Source of the DNA: G020354785 sp964461435 | GTDB taxonomy: Bacteria; Bacteroidota; Bacteroidia; Bacteroidales; UBA10428 | Direction of reading: 5' to 3' | NCBI GenBank assembly: GCA_964461435.1 | Contig: CAYWUI010000011.1 | Location: forward strand, 9,910 to 73,909 | Length of the DNA stretch: 64,000 nucleotides | Shown here: positions 16,111 to 24,254 of the stretch, one piece after another | Numbering within the stretch: position 1 is the first letter of the stretch | How the letters are laid out: each line of letters opens with the position of its first letter | Made by a program: the position numbers and the translations under genes | Notes under the pieces: generated by a model | What the model was told of the DNA's origin: nothing | The model's database searches: none | The model's input: the letters and a program-made list of their open reading frames with translations, nothing else

Positions 16111-18012
16111 ATGAAAAAAATACCAGTATTTACCGTTTTTGTTATTTTAACCGGACTTATGACATCAGCACAGGTTCTTGATGATACGATATCTCTTGAT
16201 GAAGTTGTTGTAACAGGGACAAAAGTCGAGGTATCGAGAAAAAACATACCAATGACAGTTTCAGTGGTAACATCTGAAGAAATAGAACAAAGTGATGAAT
16301 CGGCCTTATTGCCTGTAATAAGTGAAAGGGTGCCGGGAGTATTTATTACTGAACGTGGCATAACCGGTTTTGGGGTGTCCACGGGGGCAGCCGGACAAAT
16401 AAACATACGCGGACTGGGGGGGTCGCCCACCACCCAGGTCCTGGTTCTGATAGACGGTAATCCCCAGTTTATGGGCATGATGGGGCATCATCTGCCCGAT
16501 GCATATGTGGCCTCCGATGTTGAGAAAGTGGAAATAATCCGCGGTCCTGCTTCTATATTATACGGATCAAACGCCATGGGTGGTGTTATAAATATTATTA
16601 CAAAAAAACAGGTTAAAGATGGCATTAATTTCAATTCAAGATTCTCATACGGATCTTTCAATACTCAGAAGTATATGGGGAAAGTGGGATTTAAAAAGAA
16701 GGGTTTCAGTTTTTTTTGTTCCCTGAACCATGACCAGACTGACGGGCACAGGGATTCCTCCGATTTTAATATAACCAACGGGTATATTAAAGGGGGTTAT
16801 GATATTAATGAAAAATGGAAAGTGTCAGCCGATTTATCCCTGGCAAAATTCAAGGCTTCGGATCCGGGCCCTGAATCAGGTATAGCAGGTGAAATGATAG
16901 ATATACTGAGGGGTAAGACAGCCTTATCTGTTGAAAATAATTATAAGAATATAAAAGGAGCCCTTCATTTGTATTACAATTTTGGCGAACATGACATAAC
17001 TGACGGCTGGCACTCAAATGACGAGCTGTACGGACTAATGGCTTACCAGGCTATAAGTTTAATCCACGGTAACACAGTTACCATCGGGTATGACAGGATG
17101 ATATACGGGGGTAAGGGATCTCCCATAATTACCGTATTAAGGGACGAGGACGGAAATATTATTCCCGGAACTTCAGGTCCTCAATTCGTGCTGGCTGAAG
17201 ATAATGATAAATGGGTGACCATGACAAATGATGCTTTATATTCATTTGTACAGCAGACTTTATTTGAAAATTTGGTCGTTAACGCAGGGTTAAGGTATGA
17301 AATGAATTCATATTACGGAAATGCATTTATACCATCGGCAGGTTTTGCTTATCATTTGACTGATTTGACAGGTTTCAAAGGGTCCGTATCAAAGGGATAC
17401 AGGCCTCCGTCCATCAGGGAGCTGTATTTTTTCCCAACAGCCAACGATAAGCTGGAACCTGAAAAAATGATGAATTATGAACTTGGATGGGAGCAGGACT
17501 GGATGAATAGAAAGATACACACTGAAATAACAGGTTTTTTATGCAAGGGTGAGAATCTCATTGTCAAAGTGCCCGCTGTTGCTCCGCCGCCACCCCAGTT
17601 TAAGAATACAGGTGAATTTCAGAATAGCGGCCTGGAATTCGCCTTTAATTACAGTCCGTTTGCCAGCCTCAATTTCAGCGGTAACTATACCTACATTAAC
17701 ATGAAAGAAAAACTTACAGGCACACCCGAGCATAGCCTGTTTTTATCAGGCAGCTATCACTGGAAAAAGTTAAATTTTAATTTAAAACTGCAGAATGTTA
17801 TTAATCTTTACGGTGAAAACAAGGATGGAATTATTGATGTTATTGAAAAAAGCTTTGTTCTGGCAGGAGCAAAAATTAATTACAGGGCGCTTAAATATCT
17901 CGGTATTTTCCTGAGCGGGGAAAATCTTCTTAACCAGGATTACCAGATGCTTTATGATTATCCGATGCCGGGAATTAATTTCATGACAGGTATAAATATC
18001 AAACTCGAATAG
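16111..18012 (+). CDS. TonB-dependent outer-membrane receptor, probably for nickel or a nickel chelate
   Basis: Signal peptide MKKIPVFTVFVILTGLMTSAQ, then a TonB-box-like L-D-E-V-V-V-T-G-T-K, a plug domain (I-N-I-R-G-L-G-G; V-L-I-D-G-N-P; V-E-I-I-R-G-P-A-S-I-L-Y-G) and a beta-barrel to the last residue. At 633 residues it has the size of vitamin B12/metal-type receptors, not SusC, and lacks the carboxypeptidase-like extension. A loop has M-G-M-M-G-H-H in the plug, a possible soft-metal-binding patch (inference). It follows nikR by 58 bases and shares a leader element with it, which points to nickel. Other TonB ligands cannot be excluded from sequence alone. Confidence 0.88.
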   Translation: MKKIPVFTVFVILTGLMTSAQVLDDTISLDEVVVTGTKVEVSRKNIPMTVSVVTSEEIEQSDESALLPVISERVPGVFITERGITGFGVSTGAAGQINIRGLGGSPTTQVLVLIDGNPQFMGMMGHHLPDAYVASDVEKVEIIRGPASILYGSNAMGGVINIITKKQVKDGINFNSRFSYGSFNTQKYMGKVGFKKKGFSFFCSLNHDQTDGHRDSSDFNITNGYIKGGYDINEKWKVSADLSLAKFKASDPGPESGIAGEMIDILRGKTALSVENNYKNIKGALHLYYNFGEHDITDGWHSNDELYGLMAYQAISLIHGNTVTIGYDRMIYGGKGSPIITVLRDEDGNIIPGTSGPQFVLAEDNDKWVTMTNDALYSFVQQTLFENLVVNAGLRYEMNSYYGNAFIPSAGFAYHLTDLTGFKGSVSKGYRPPSIRELYFFPTANDKLEPEKMMNYELGWEQDWMNRKIHTEITGFLCKGENLIVKVPAVAPPPPQFKNTGEFQNSGLEFAFNYSPFASLNFSGNYTYINMKEKLTGTPEHSLFLSGSYHWKKLNFNLKLQNVINLYGENKDGIIDVIEKSFVLAGAKINYRALKYLGIFLSGENLLNQDYQMLYDYPMPGINFMTGINIKLE

Positions 18013-18056
18013 ACATAAACATAATATTTTAAGATATTACCGGATTATTATATGAT

Positions 18057-19511
18057 ATGAGAAAGGCAGTTATACTGTTTATTTTAATTTTAACAATTTC
18101 AAATAACAAGCTTGCTGCTCATTCGGGTAAGCCGCAGTATTATGTTATAATAGATACCGATTGTGCAATAGACGACTTAAGGGCAGTTACCTTGTTGCTG
18201 GCCTCATCTAAACTGGCAGTGCTCGGGATAACCACATCGGACGGCACCCTGGATCCCTATGACGGCTGTTCAAAAATTGAATCTCTGTTAAGAAGCTTTC
18301 ATCATGAAGGTATTCCTGTAGCCGCAGGGGAAAGGGTATTGGAAGATCCTCCTGAATGGAGGGACATGAACAGTAGTATTTTATGGGGAGATGAAAAAAT
18401 ACCTGCCGGTAATTGCAGCAGTTTATCTGCTGCGGATTTCATTGTTGAAACCATTGGCAATGAACAGAACCGTGTTACCATGATTTGCCTGGGCAGCCTT
18501 ACAAACATTGCACAGGCATTGCAGGGAGAAGGCAGTATCAAACAAAAGATAGACAGGATAATATGGTTCAACGGGACTCCTGATATTATTAACGGCACAA
18601 ATTATAAGTTCGATATACAATCTGCGGACTATATTCTTAACTCTGGCATTAACATTGATATTATTTCTAATTCCTTTAAAGACAAGCTATGCATCGACAG
18701 CCTCCTCATGGACAGTATCTCAAATTTAAATTCAGTATATGCAAAGGAGATAACCCGCGTTCATCAGCAAAAAGAACTACAAAACTCATCACATAAAGGA
18801 TACATTAACATGTGGGATGACCTGGTGCCTGTTTACCTCACATCGCCTATGGCTTTTACGATTGACAGCACATCTGAAAATGACAATGTCAGAATTGTTG
18901 CTCCTGTTGATTTAAGCCGGATAAGAACTCTGGTCATTGATATCCTTGATGTTAATAAATATGTCAGCAGTATCATGTTTAAGGGCTTCCCTGATGACCC
19001 TGAACTGTTCAGGGATGATGTTGCTGAAGTTATGCATGAAATAATAGGCAAATACGGACTTGAAGAATGGAAGCTCGGGGTGCTGGCTGACGAACTTCAC
19101 GGTCATCTTGGCATATATGCAATAGTTGGAGTAAAGATGGGACTAAGGGCAAGAGAGTTTTTTAATATAGGAATAGATGACATTAAAATTGTGACATATG
19201 CCGGCAGGGTAACGCCGTTAAGTTGTATGAATGACGGACTACAGGTGAGTACGGGCGGGACGCTGGGACATGGATTAATATTTCTGGCAGATAATAATAA
19301 AAGCATGCCTATGGCGGTTTTTTCTTTTAAGGACAGAACGGTTATCATAAAACTTAAGGATGAATATGTAAATATTGCCACGAATGATATAAAGAACTGT
19401 ATATCTGAATACGGGAATCTGACAAGTGATTACTGGAACTGTGTGAGAAGACTTGCTATAGAATACTGGCTGGAGTGGGACAAACACGATATGTTTGAAA
19501 TCGAATATTAG
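18057..19511 (+). CDS. Exported nucleoside hydrolase-FmdE fusion in nickel operon
   Basis: Signal peptide (residues 1-21), so periplasmic. Residues ~26-315 form an inosine-uridine nucleoside hydrolase fold: the Ca-binding D-T-D-x-x-x-D-D is present (Asp33, Asp35, Asp39, Asp40), as are L-G-S-L-T-N-I-A (145-152) and W-D-D-L (253-256). The usual F-N-I catalytic-site Asn is Asp186 here (K-F-D-I). Residues ~335-480 resemble the FmdE domain of formylmethanofuran dehydrogenase operons, keeping H-G-H-L-G (348-352), Cys390 and D-G-L-Q-V-S-T-G-G-T-L-G-H-G (393-406), but lacking the Cys of G-H-L-C-P and T-G-C-T. Placement between a TonB receptor and a nickel permease suggests action on a nickel ligand or metal handling. 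The reaction is unknown. Confidence 0.72.
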   Translation: MRKAVILFILILTISNNKLAAHSGKPQYYVIIDTDCAIDDLRAVTLLLASSKLAVLGITTSDGTLDPYDGCSKIESLLRSFHHEGIPVAAGERVLEDPPEWRDMNSSILWGDEKIPAGNCSSLSAADFIVETIGNEQNRVTMICLGSLTNIAQALQGEGSIKQKIDRIIWFNGTPDIINGTNYKFDIQSADYILNSGINIDIISNSFKDKLCIDSLLMDSISNLNSVYAKEITRVHQQKELQNSSHKGYINMWDDLVPVYLTSPMAFTIDSTSENDNVRIVAPVDLSRIRTLVIDILDVNKYVSSIMFKGFPDDPELFRDDVAEVMHEIIGKYGLEEWKLGVLADELHGHLGIYAIVGVKMGLRAREFFNIGIDDIKIVTYAGRVTPLSCMNDGLQVSTGGTLGHGLIFLADNNKSMPMAVFSFKDRTVIIKLKDEYVNIATNDIKNCISEYGNLTSDYWNCVRRLAIEYWLEWDKHDMFEIEY

Positions 19512-19559
19512 CATATATTTTACAATTTATAAAAAAATTAATAATTAAAATTTTTAATA

Positions 19560-19569
19560 GGGGGAGGAG
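19560..19569 (+). promoter_or_regulatory. Strong Shine-Dalgarno sequence before the nickel permease
   Basis: GGGGGAGGAG lies five bases before ATG 19575 and fixes that start. Most genes in this window have A-rich leaders without a Shine-Dalgarno sequence, as is usual for Bacteroidota, so this site is an exception. Confidence 0.6.
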
Positions 19570-19574
19570 TTTTC

Positions 19575-20486
19575 ATGAATGAACAGATTTTAGTTCTTAC
19601 CGTGTCGGCGGCATCATTGGGATTTGTACATACCTTGCTGGGACCGGACCATTATTTACCATTTATTGTAATGTCCAGGGCCAGGAACTGGTCAAACTTC
19701 AGGACAGGGATAGTTACCGTACTTTGCGGGTTAGGGCATGTAGGCAGTTCAATTCTCATAGGAACCATTGGTATTGCAGCGGGTATAGGTCTTTCCAAAG
19801 TTGAAGGAGTGGAAGGCAGCCGTGGAGATTATGCTGCCTGGGGCTTTTTGCTTTTTGGATATGTTTATATGATCTGGGGATTAAGAAAAGCAGGGCTGCC
19901 TGTACGGAGAATTTTTATGCTCAGCGGTACAGTTGGTATAATAGTCTATTTATTCAATTTTATGCATATTAATAAGTTGCATTTTCTGGTTGCGTTTTTT
20001 ACAAGCATAATGCCTGTGATTGAACTTTTGATTTTTGCCGGACTGGCCGGACTGGCAGGGCTGGTGATATATTATGTATTCGGAGTCACAGGCAAATATC
20101 TGCGCCATGTTCATATACATACCCATCCCGGGGGAGTTGTACATCAACATGAGCATATACATTCAAATGATCATGAACATATTCACAAAAACGGCAATGC
20201 CATAAACCTCACTCCATGGATTTTATTCCTGATTTTTGTGCTGGGGCCCTGTGAGCCGCTTATTCCGTTTTTAATGTATCCTGCAGCAAAGCACAATGCT
20301 CTCGGTATCATATTAGTTTCCCTGGTATTTTCCGTAGTGACGATAGTGACAATGCTTATCATTGTGTTATCGTTCAGCATGGGGATAAAATCACTGCCCC
20401 TGGGAAAACTGGAAAGATATACCCATGCTATTGCAGGAGCCACTATATTTTTAAGTGGCTGTGCCATTATTTTCCTGGAATTATAG
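19575..20486 (+). CDS. UreH/NiCoT-like nickel permease with His-rich loop
   Basis: A polytopic inner-membrane protein of 303 residues with about seven hydrophobic helices. Helix 1 carries H-x4-D (His19, Asp25, His26 in H-T-L-L-G-P-D-H), the metal-selecting signature of nickel/cobalt transporters and the UreH/RcnA group. A second helix has the G-L-G-H motif, and another L-G-P-C-E-P-L-I-P. A cytoplasmic or periplasmic loop at ~176-206 is very rich in His and probably binds metal. Fourth gene of the nikR group. NiCoT and UreH members import nickel while RcnA exports it; import fits better with a TonB receptor alongside, but direction is inferred. Confidence 0.85.
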   Translation: MNEQILVLTVSAASLGFVHTLLGPDHYLPFIVMSRARNWSNFRTGIVTVLCGLGHVGSSILIGTIGIAAGIGLSKVEGVEGSRGDYAAWGFLLFGYVYMIWGLRKAGLPVRRIFMLSGTVGIIVYLFNFMHINKLHFLVAFFTSIMPVIELLIFAGLAGLAGLVIYYVFGVTGKYLRHVHIHTHPGGVVHQHEHIHSNDHEHIHKNGNAINLTPWILFLIFVLGPCEPLIPFLMYPAAKHNALGIILVSLVFSVVTIVTMLIIVLSFSMGIKSLPLGKLERYTHAIAGATIFLSGCAIIFLEL

Positions 20487-20500
20487 GAGGCTTTTAATAT

Positions 20501-22327
20501 TCAGAATTTTATGCCAACCAGTGTTATATCGTCGAGCTGTTCGTAATCTCCTATCCAGTCGATAATATATTTATGATAGAATTCCTCCTGCTCATCCATT
20601 GGCAGTTGATAATTAGAGAGCAACAGTTTTTCAAAGTTCTTGAATCTCAACGGCCTGAAGGATTGGCCCCCAAACTGGTCATAGTAGCCATCAGTGAGCA
20701 TATATAAATAATCACCTTTTTTTAACCTGATAGTCTCATTAATAAAATTACTCTTTCTGCTAATAATATTTCCCCCGAGTATGTATCTTGCTCCTTTAAA
20801 GATTTCAAGTTTGCCGTCGGAAATAAAGCACACAGGCATATATGAACCTGAAAAAACAAGCTTATTGCTGTTAACCGTACATAATGCTATGTCCATGCCA
20901 TCCATTAAAAAGCCCTTTTCAGCTTCATTTGCCAGTAAAGACTTATAATAAGAATCAAGCTTGTATAATATGACATCCGGTTCTATGGTGCCTTCATCGA
21001 CAATAATTTTATTTAATAATGTATTACCTATAACTGACATCAAACCTGCCGATACGCCATGGCCGGTACAATCGATAAGTGCAAATATTTTAGTATCCTT
21101 AATGCATTTGTACCAGACAAAATCTCCCCCTATAATGTCTTTTGGCATGAATAAAAGGAAGGAATCCGGAAAAAGCTTCTTAAAGTCTTTATGGGATGGC
21201 AGAAGTGCGGCCTGTATCATTTTTGCATAATTCAGGTTATCTGTAATTATATCGTTTTTCTGCGATATTATATAGTTTTGATCAACAAGCATTTTTGTTG
21301 TTTTCTTTTGATTCTTCACGTATTTTAACAAGAAAAGCACAAGCACGGAAATAGCAAGTATTATGATTATAGAAATATATAATATGATTCTGCTTCTTTT
21401 TAGCTTTAGAGTCCTTATTTTTGTTTTATGCTTCAGTTCCGTATTTTCTTTTTTCTGTGTTTCATAATCAGTACTCATTTGTGCAATTTTTTTCCTGCTT
21501 TCCAGGGAATATATACTGTCGGCCAGAATATTATACCTGGAACTATATTCATAGGCACTGGTAAAGTCTTTTTTCTGGGCATATGCCTTAGCTATTGAAT
21601 TATAGTTGTCCTTGAGCAGTTCCCTGTCATTTATTTTTTCTGCAATCTCAATGCTTTTCATGTAATTGTTGATTGCCAGGTCAGGTTCATTATTTTTTAT
21701 ATGGACACGGGCAATATTATATAACAGGGTAGCCAGACATGCATCATGATCTGTTCTGTCAATTATTTTCCTGGCTAACCCGTAATAATAAAGGGCCTTG
21801 GCGGAATTGCCCAATTCTGAAAAGATATTGCCAATATTCATATATGATTCGGCCATACTCCTTTCATCTCCTGTTTCTTTTCTGTAATCAAGGGCTTTAT
21901 TATGATAAGCAAGTGCTGAATCAAAATAGGTCTTATCTTCACTGGCACCTTTTTCAAAATATATAAGTCCGATATTATTTAATATTGAAGAAATATCCTG
22001 CCTGTCAGACAGTTTATTTTTTGCTTTGATAGCGCACTCATAATAATATATTGCAGAATCATAATTATTCTCAATAAAATAAAACGTTCCCAGTATATAA
22101 AAGGATTTTGCAATCCCGTGGGGGTCATGATTTTTTTCGGAAATTGATAATGCTCTTTTGCCAAGGGATATAGCCGAGTCAGTATCAGAATACGCAAGTT
22201 CCCATGCGCGGTTATAATATCTTATAACCAGGCTGGAATCTTTTTGAGGAATACCGGCAAATAAATTAATTGATAAACAGATGATTACAACTGAAATTAA
22301 TTTGTATTGATAGCGGATATATGCCAC
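20501..22327 (-). CDS. TPR-transmembrane-SpoIIE/PP2C phosphatase
   Basis: Signal or first membrane segment (residues ~8-25), then TPR repeats to ~260 (A-K-S-F-Y-I-L-G, A-E-S-Y-M-N-I-G-N-I and similar), a coiled stretch, a transmembrane helix at ~309-335 and a SpoIIE-type PP2C phosphatase domain to the end. The metal-binding motifs are G-G-D-F-V-W and D-C-T-G-H-G-V-S-A-G-L-M, with D-G-Y-Y-D-Q near residue 548. Such proteins in Bacteroidota probably control anti-sigma or other serine/threonine-phosphorylated partners. It converges with the nickel operon (14 bases apart) and is divergent from arsC. No partner kinase or anti-sigma antagonist is beside it. Confidence 0.88.
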   Translation of the reverse strand: MAYIRYQYKLISVVIICLSINLFAGIPQKDSSLVIRYYNRAWELAYSDTDSAISLGKRALSISEKNHDPHGIAKSFYILGTFYFIENNYDSAIYYYECAIKAKNKLSDRQDISSILNNIGLIYFEKGASEDKTYFDSALAYHNKALDYRKETGDERSMAESYMNIGNIFSELGNSAKALYYYGLARKIIDRTDHDACLATLLYNIARVHIKNNEPDLAINNYMKSIEIAEKINDRELLKDNYNSIAKAYAQKKDFTSAYEYSSRYNILADSIYSLESRKKIAQMSTDYETQKKENTELKHKTKIRTLKLKRSRIILYISIIIILAISVLVLFLLKYVKNQKKTTKMLVDQNYIISQKNDIITDNLNYAKMIQAALLPSHKDFKKLFPDSFLLFMPKDIIGGDFVWYKCIKDTKIFALIDCTGHGVSAGLMSVIGNTLLNKIIVDEGTIEPDVILYKLDSYYKSLLANEAEKGFLMDGMDIALCTVNSNKLVFSGSYMPVCFISDGKLEIFKGARYILGGNIISRKSNFINETIRLKKGDYLYMLTDGYYDQFGGQSFRPLRFKNFEKLLLSNYQLPMDEQEEFYHKYIIDWIGDYEQLDDITLVGIKF

Positions 22328-22419
22328 GTGGTAATACTGATAAATTTAATGTTGCATTTAACTAATGAAATATACATCAATAGGCTATTCAAGTCAATAG
22401 AGTATTTAAATTATTTTGG

Positions 22420-22458
22420 TGATTTATATCATCAGATACATTGATTTATATCATCAGA
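22420..22458. repeat. Two 17-bp direct repeats holding FNR/CRP-like boxes
   Basis: TGATTTATATCATCAGA occurs at 22420-22436 and again at 22442-22458, 22 bases or two helical turns apart. Each holds TGAT-N4-ATCA; the second reads TTGAT-N4-ATCAT, one base from the FNR consensus TTGAT-N4-ATCAA. They lie in the divergent spacer between the SpoIIE gene and arsC, about 95-130 bases before the former and 70-110 before the latter. Candidate paired operator for a CRP/FNR-family regulator. Confidence 0.5.
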
Positions 22459-22530
22459 ATAAATAAATTGAAACAATTTTATACTTTCTTTGCTTATATT
22501 ATTATGGAATAATTTAACTGTGACCAGTCT

Positions 22531-22968
22531 ATGAAAAGAATACTAATTCTTTGTACGGGCAACTCAAGCCGCAGCCAGATAGCTGAGGGCTATTTCAGAC
22601 ATTTTCTCAAGGACAGGGCAGAAGTATACAGTGCAGGCATAGAAGTCCACGGGGTAAATCCTTTTGCCATAAGGGTAATGGGGGAGGATGGAATTGATAT
22701 TTCACATCACACTTCCAATAATGTCAGTGAATATTTACATATTGATTTCAACTATATATTAACTGTATGTGATAATGCCAGGGAAAGGTGTCCTTATTTT
22801 CCATCCGAAGCAAAGAAATTTCACCGTAACTTTCCTGATCCTGCAAAAGCTGCGGGCACAGAAGAAGAAATCCTTGTTCAGTTCAGAAAAGTCAGGGATA
22901 TGATTAGGGAGTACGTCACGGACTTTATTAGTAAAGAAGGTTTGGAAAAGGCAACGGGTAAAAAGTAA
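22531..22968 (+). CDS. arsC: Arsenate reductase, thioredoxin-coupled (low-molecular-weight phosphatase fold)
   Basis: 145 residues, typical for the family. The phosphate-binding loop C-T-G-N-S-S-R-S-Q carries nucleophile Cys8, and the redox pair Cys80 and Cys87 lies in V-C-D-N-A-R-E-R-C-P. These match Cys10, Cys82 and Cys89 of the pI258 enzyme shifted by two, so this is the three-cysteine arsenate reductase and not a plain tyrosine phosphatase. It reduces arsenate to arsenite with thioredoxin. No ArsR, ArsB or Acr3 is near. Upstream lie two FNR-like repeats, which would fit redox-dependent control (inference). Confidence 0.93.
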   Translation: MKRILILCTGNSSRSQIAEGYFRHFLKDRAEVYSAGIEVHGVNPFAIRVMGEDGIDISHHTSNNVSEYLHIDFNYILTVCDNARERCPYFPSEAKKFHRNFPDPAKAAGTEEEILVQFRKVRDMIREYVTDFISKEGLEKATGKK

Positions 22969-22978
22969 TTAGAAATAA

Positions 22979-23794
22979 TTATACAAGATTATCCTTTAGC
23001 CATTTATACCATTTATCCATCCCTTCGCCTGTCCGTGCAGATAACTGAAAAAGCTGCAGGTTGTGATTTACTCTTAATGCGTAATCTATGGTTCTCTTCA
23101 TATCGAACTCAACATAGGGGAGCAAATCAATTTTGTTAATAATACAAAGATGGGAGCTCTGGAACATATAAGGGTATTTTAAAGGCTTATCCTCACCTTC
23201 GGTAATACTCATTATTACAACCCTGAAATTCTCACCCAGGTCAAATAAAGCGGGACATACAAGGTTTCCTACATTCTCAATCATGAGAATTGATTTATCG
23301 GCAATTTTTAATTCTTTAACAGCATTGCTTATCATCCCGGAATCAAGATGGCATCCTGTGCCAGTATTTACCTGGATTACAGGCACACCAGTAGCTTTAA
23401 TCCGGCCGGCATCATTCATGGTTTGCTGATCACCTTCTATAACAGAAAACTTTATTGTTTTTGAAAGGTCGGCAATAGTCTTTTCCAGCAATGTTGTCTT
23501 GCCTGATCCGGGAGAACTTACAAGATTAAGGGCTGTAATATTCTTTGCCTGGAAATAACCCCTGTTCCTCTCGGCCAGAAGATTGTTTTTGTATAATATG
23601 TCCTGCTGAATTATAATTTTTCTGTCATGATCATGGGAGTGGCTGTGAGTATGATTATGACCATGTTCATCATCGTGCACATGCTCATGTATGGTATGCC
23701 CATGTACATGAGAATGTTCCTGTCCGCTTATATCTTCTGATTTTATAATCTTATATTCTGAATCCGGTTCGCCGCAACCGCAGGTTTCACACAT
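22979..23794 (-). CDS. hypB: Hydrogenase nickel incorporation GTPase HypB
   Basis: The N-terminus has Cys2, Cys5 and Cys7 (M-C-E-T-C-G-C-G), the high-affinity nickel site known from E. coli HypB, followed by a long His-rich stretch (residues ~26-58) of the nickel-storing type. The SIMIBI G domain has the P-loop S-S-P-G-S-G-K-T-T-L, the interface metal site G-T-G-C-H-L, and N-K-I-D-L for guanine. HypB delivers nickel to [NiFe]-hydrogenase with HypA. It is the second gene after hypA with an 82-base spacer that holds its own promoter. No hydrogenase structural gene or hypCDEF is in the window. Confidence 0.95.
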   Translation of the reverse strand: MCETCGCGEPDSEYKIIKSEDISGQEHSHVHGHTIHEHVHDDEHGHNHTHSHSHDHDRKIIIQQDILYKNNLLAERNRGYFQAKNITALNLVSSPGSGKTTLLEKTIADLSKTIKFSVIEGDQQTMNDAGRIKATGVPVIQVNTGTGCHLDSGMISNAVKELKIADKSILMIENVGNLVCPALFDLGENFRVVIMSITEGEDKPLKYPYMFQSSHLCIINKIDLLPYVEFDMKRTIDYALRVNHNLQLFQLSARTGEGMDKWYKWLKDNLV

Positions 23795-23831
23795 TTCTTT
23801 ATCTTAATTGTTATTTGTAAATAATTCCCGG

Positions 23832-23862
23832 CAAAGGTACTAAAAACTAACTTAGCTGACAA
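23832..23862 (-). promoter_or_regulatory. Candidate hypB promoter
   Basis: The minus strand has TACCTTTG at 23839-23832, a perfect TAnnTTTG -7 element, with TTG at 23862-23860, twenty bases upstream. It lies between hypA and hypB and would start a transcript about 30 bases before hypB. Confidence 0.55.
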
Positions 23863-23876
23863 TGATACATGTAATA

Positions 23877-24218
23877 TTAATCAACGTTTATTGATTTTAC
23901 TCTTAGTTCTCTTCCGCGGGTAATTTCAAAATCAACTGATTTGCAGTGCGGACACCGGGTTGCAGCATCATCAGGTTCAAATTCGGCATGACAATTATTG
24001 CATATGGCACCTGCCTTTATTTTATTTATAATAATTTGTGCACCTTCGAGCATGGAATTTTTAGCGGCAGATTCCAACGCAAATTCCAGTGCTTCAATGA
24101 CAACTCCCGAAAGAATGCCAACATCAATCTCTACTTCGTTAACCTTTTCAGCACCCGCATTTTTTGCAGTTTTTAAGGCAATATCAACAATATTCAGGGC
24201 AATTGAAAATTCGTGCAT
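23877..24218 (-). CDS. hypA: Hydrogenase nickel metallochaperone HypA
   Basis: 113 residues. The nickel site is the N-terminal M-H-E with His2; the structural zinc site is formed by Cys73, Cys76, Cys89 and Cys92 (two CxxC pairs). HypA hands nickel to the large subunit of [NiFe]-hydrogenases, and in some bacteria to urease, with HypB as GTPase partner. It precedes hypB on the same strand. The order hypA-hypB near NikR and nickel transporters supports nickel as the theme of this region. Confidence 0.95.
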   Translation of the reverse strand: MHEFSIALNIVDIALKTAKNAGAEKVNEVEIDVGILSGVVIEALEFALESAAKNSMLEGAQIIINKIKAGAICNNCHAEFEPDDAATRCPHCKSVDFEITRGRELRVKSINVD

Positions 24219-24254
24219 TTTACAGGTATCATTTATGCTTTAGTTATAAAATCT

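Noticed and set aside
16111..18012. TonB receptor as a siderophore or B12 receptor
   Set aside because: Cannot be excluded by sequence, but nikR adjacency and a shared leader element favour nickel.
22420..22458. Short CRISPR-like repeats
   Set aside because: Only two copies, with a 5-base gap, in a promoter spacer.
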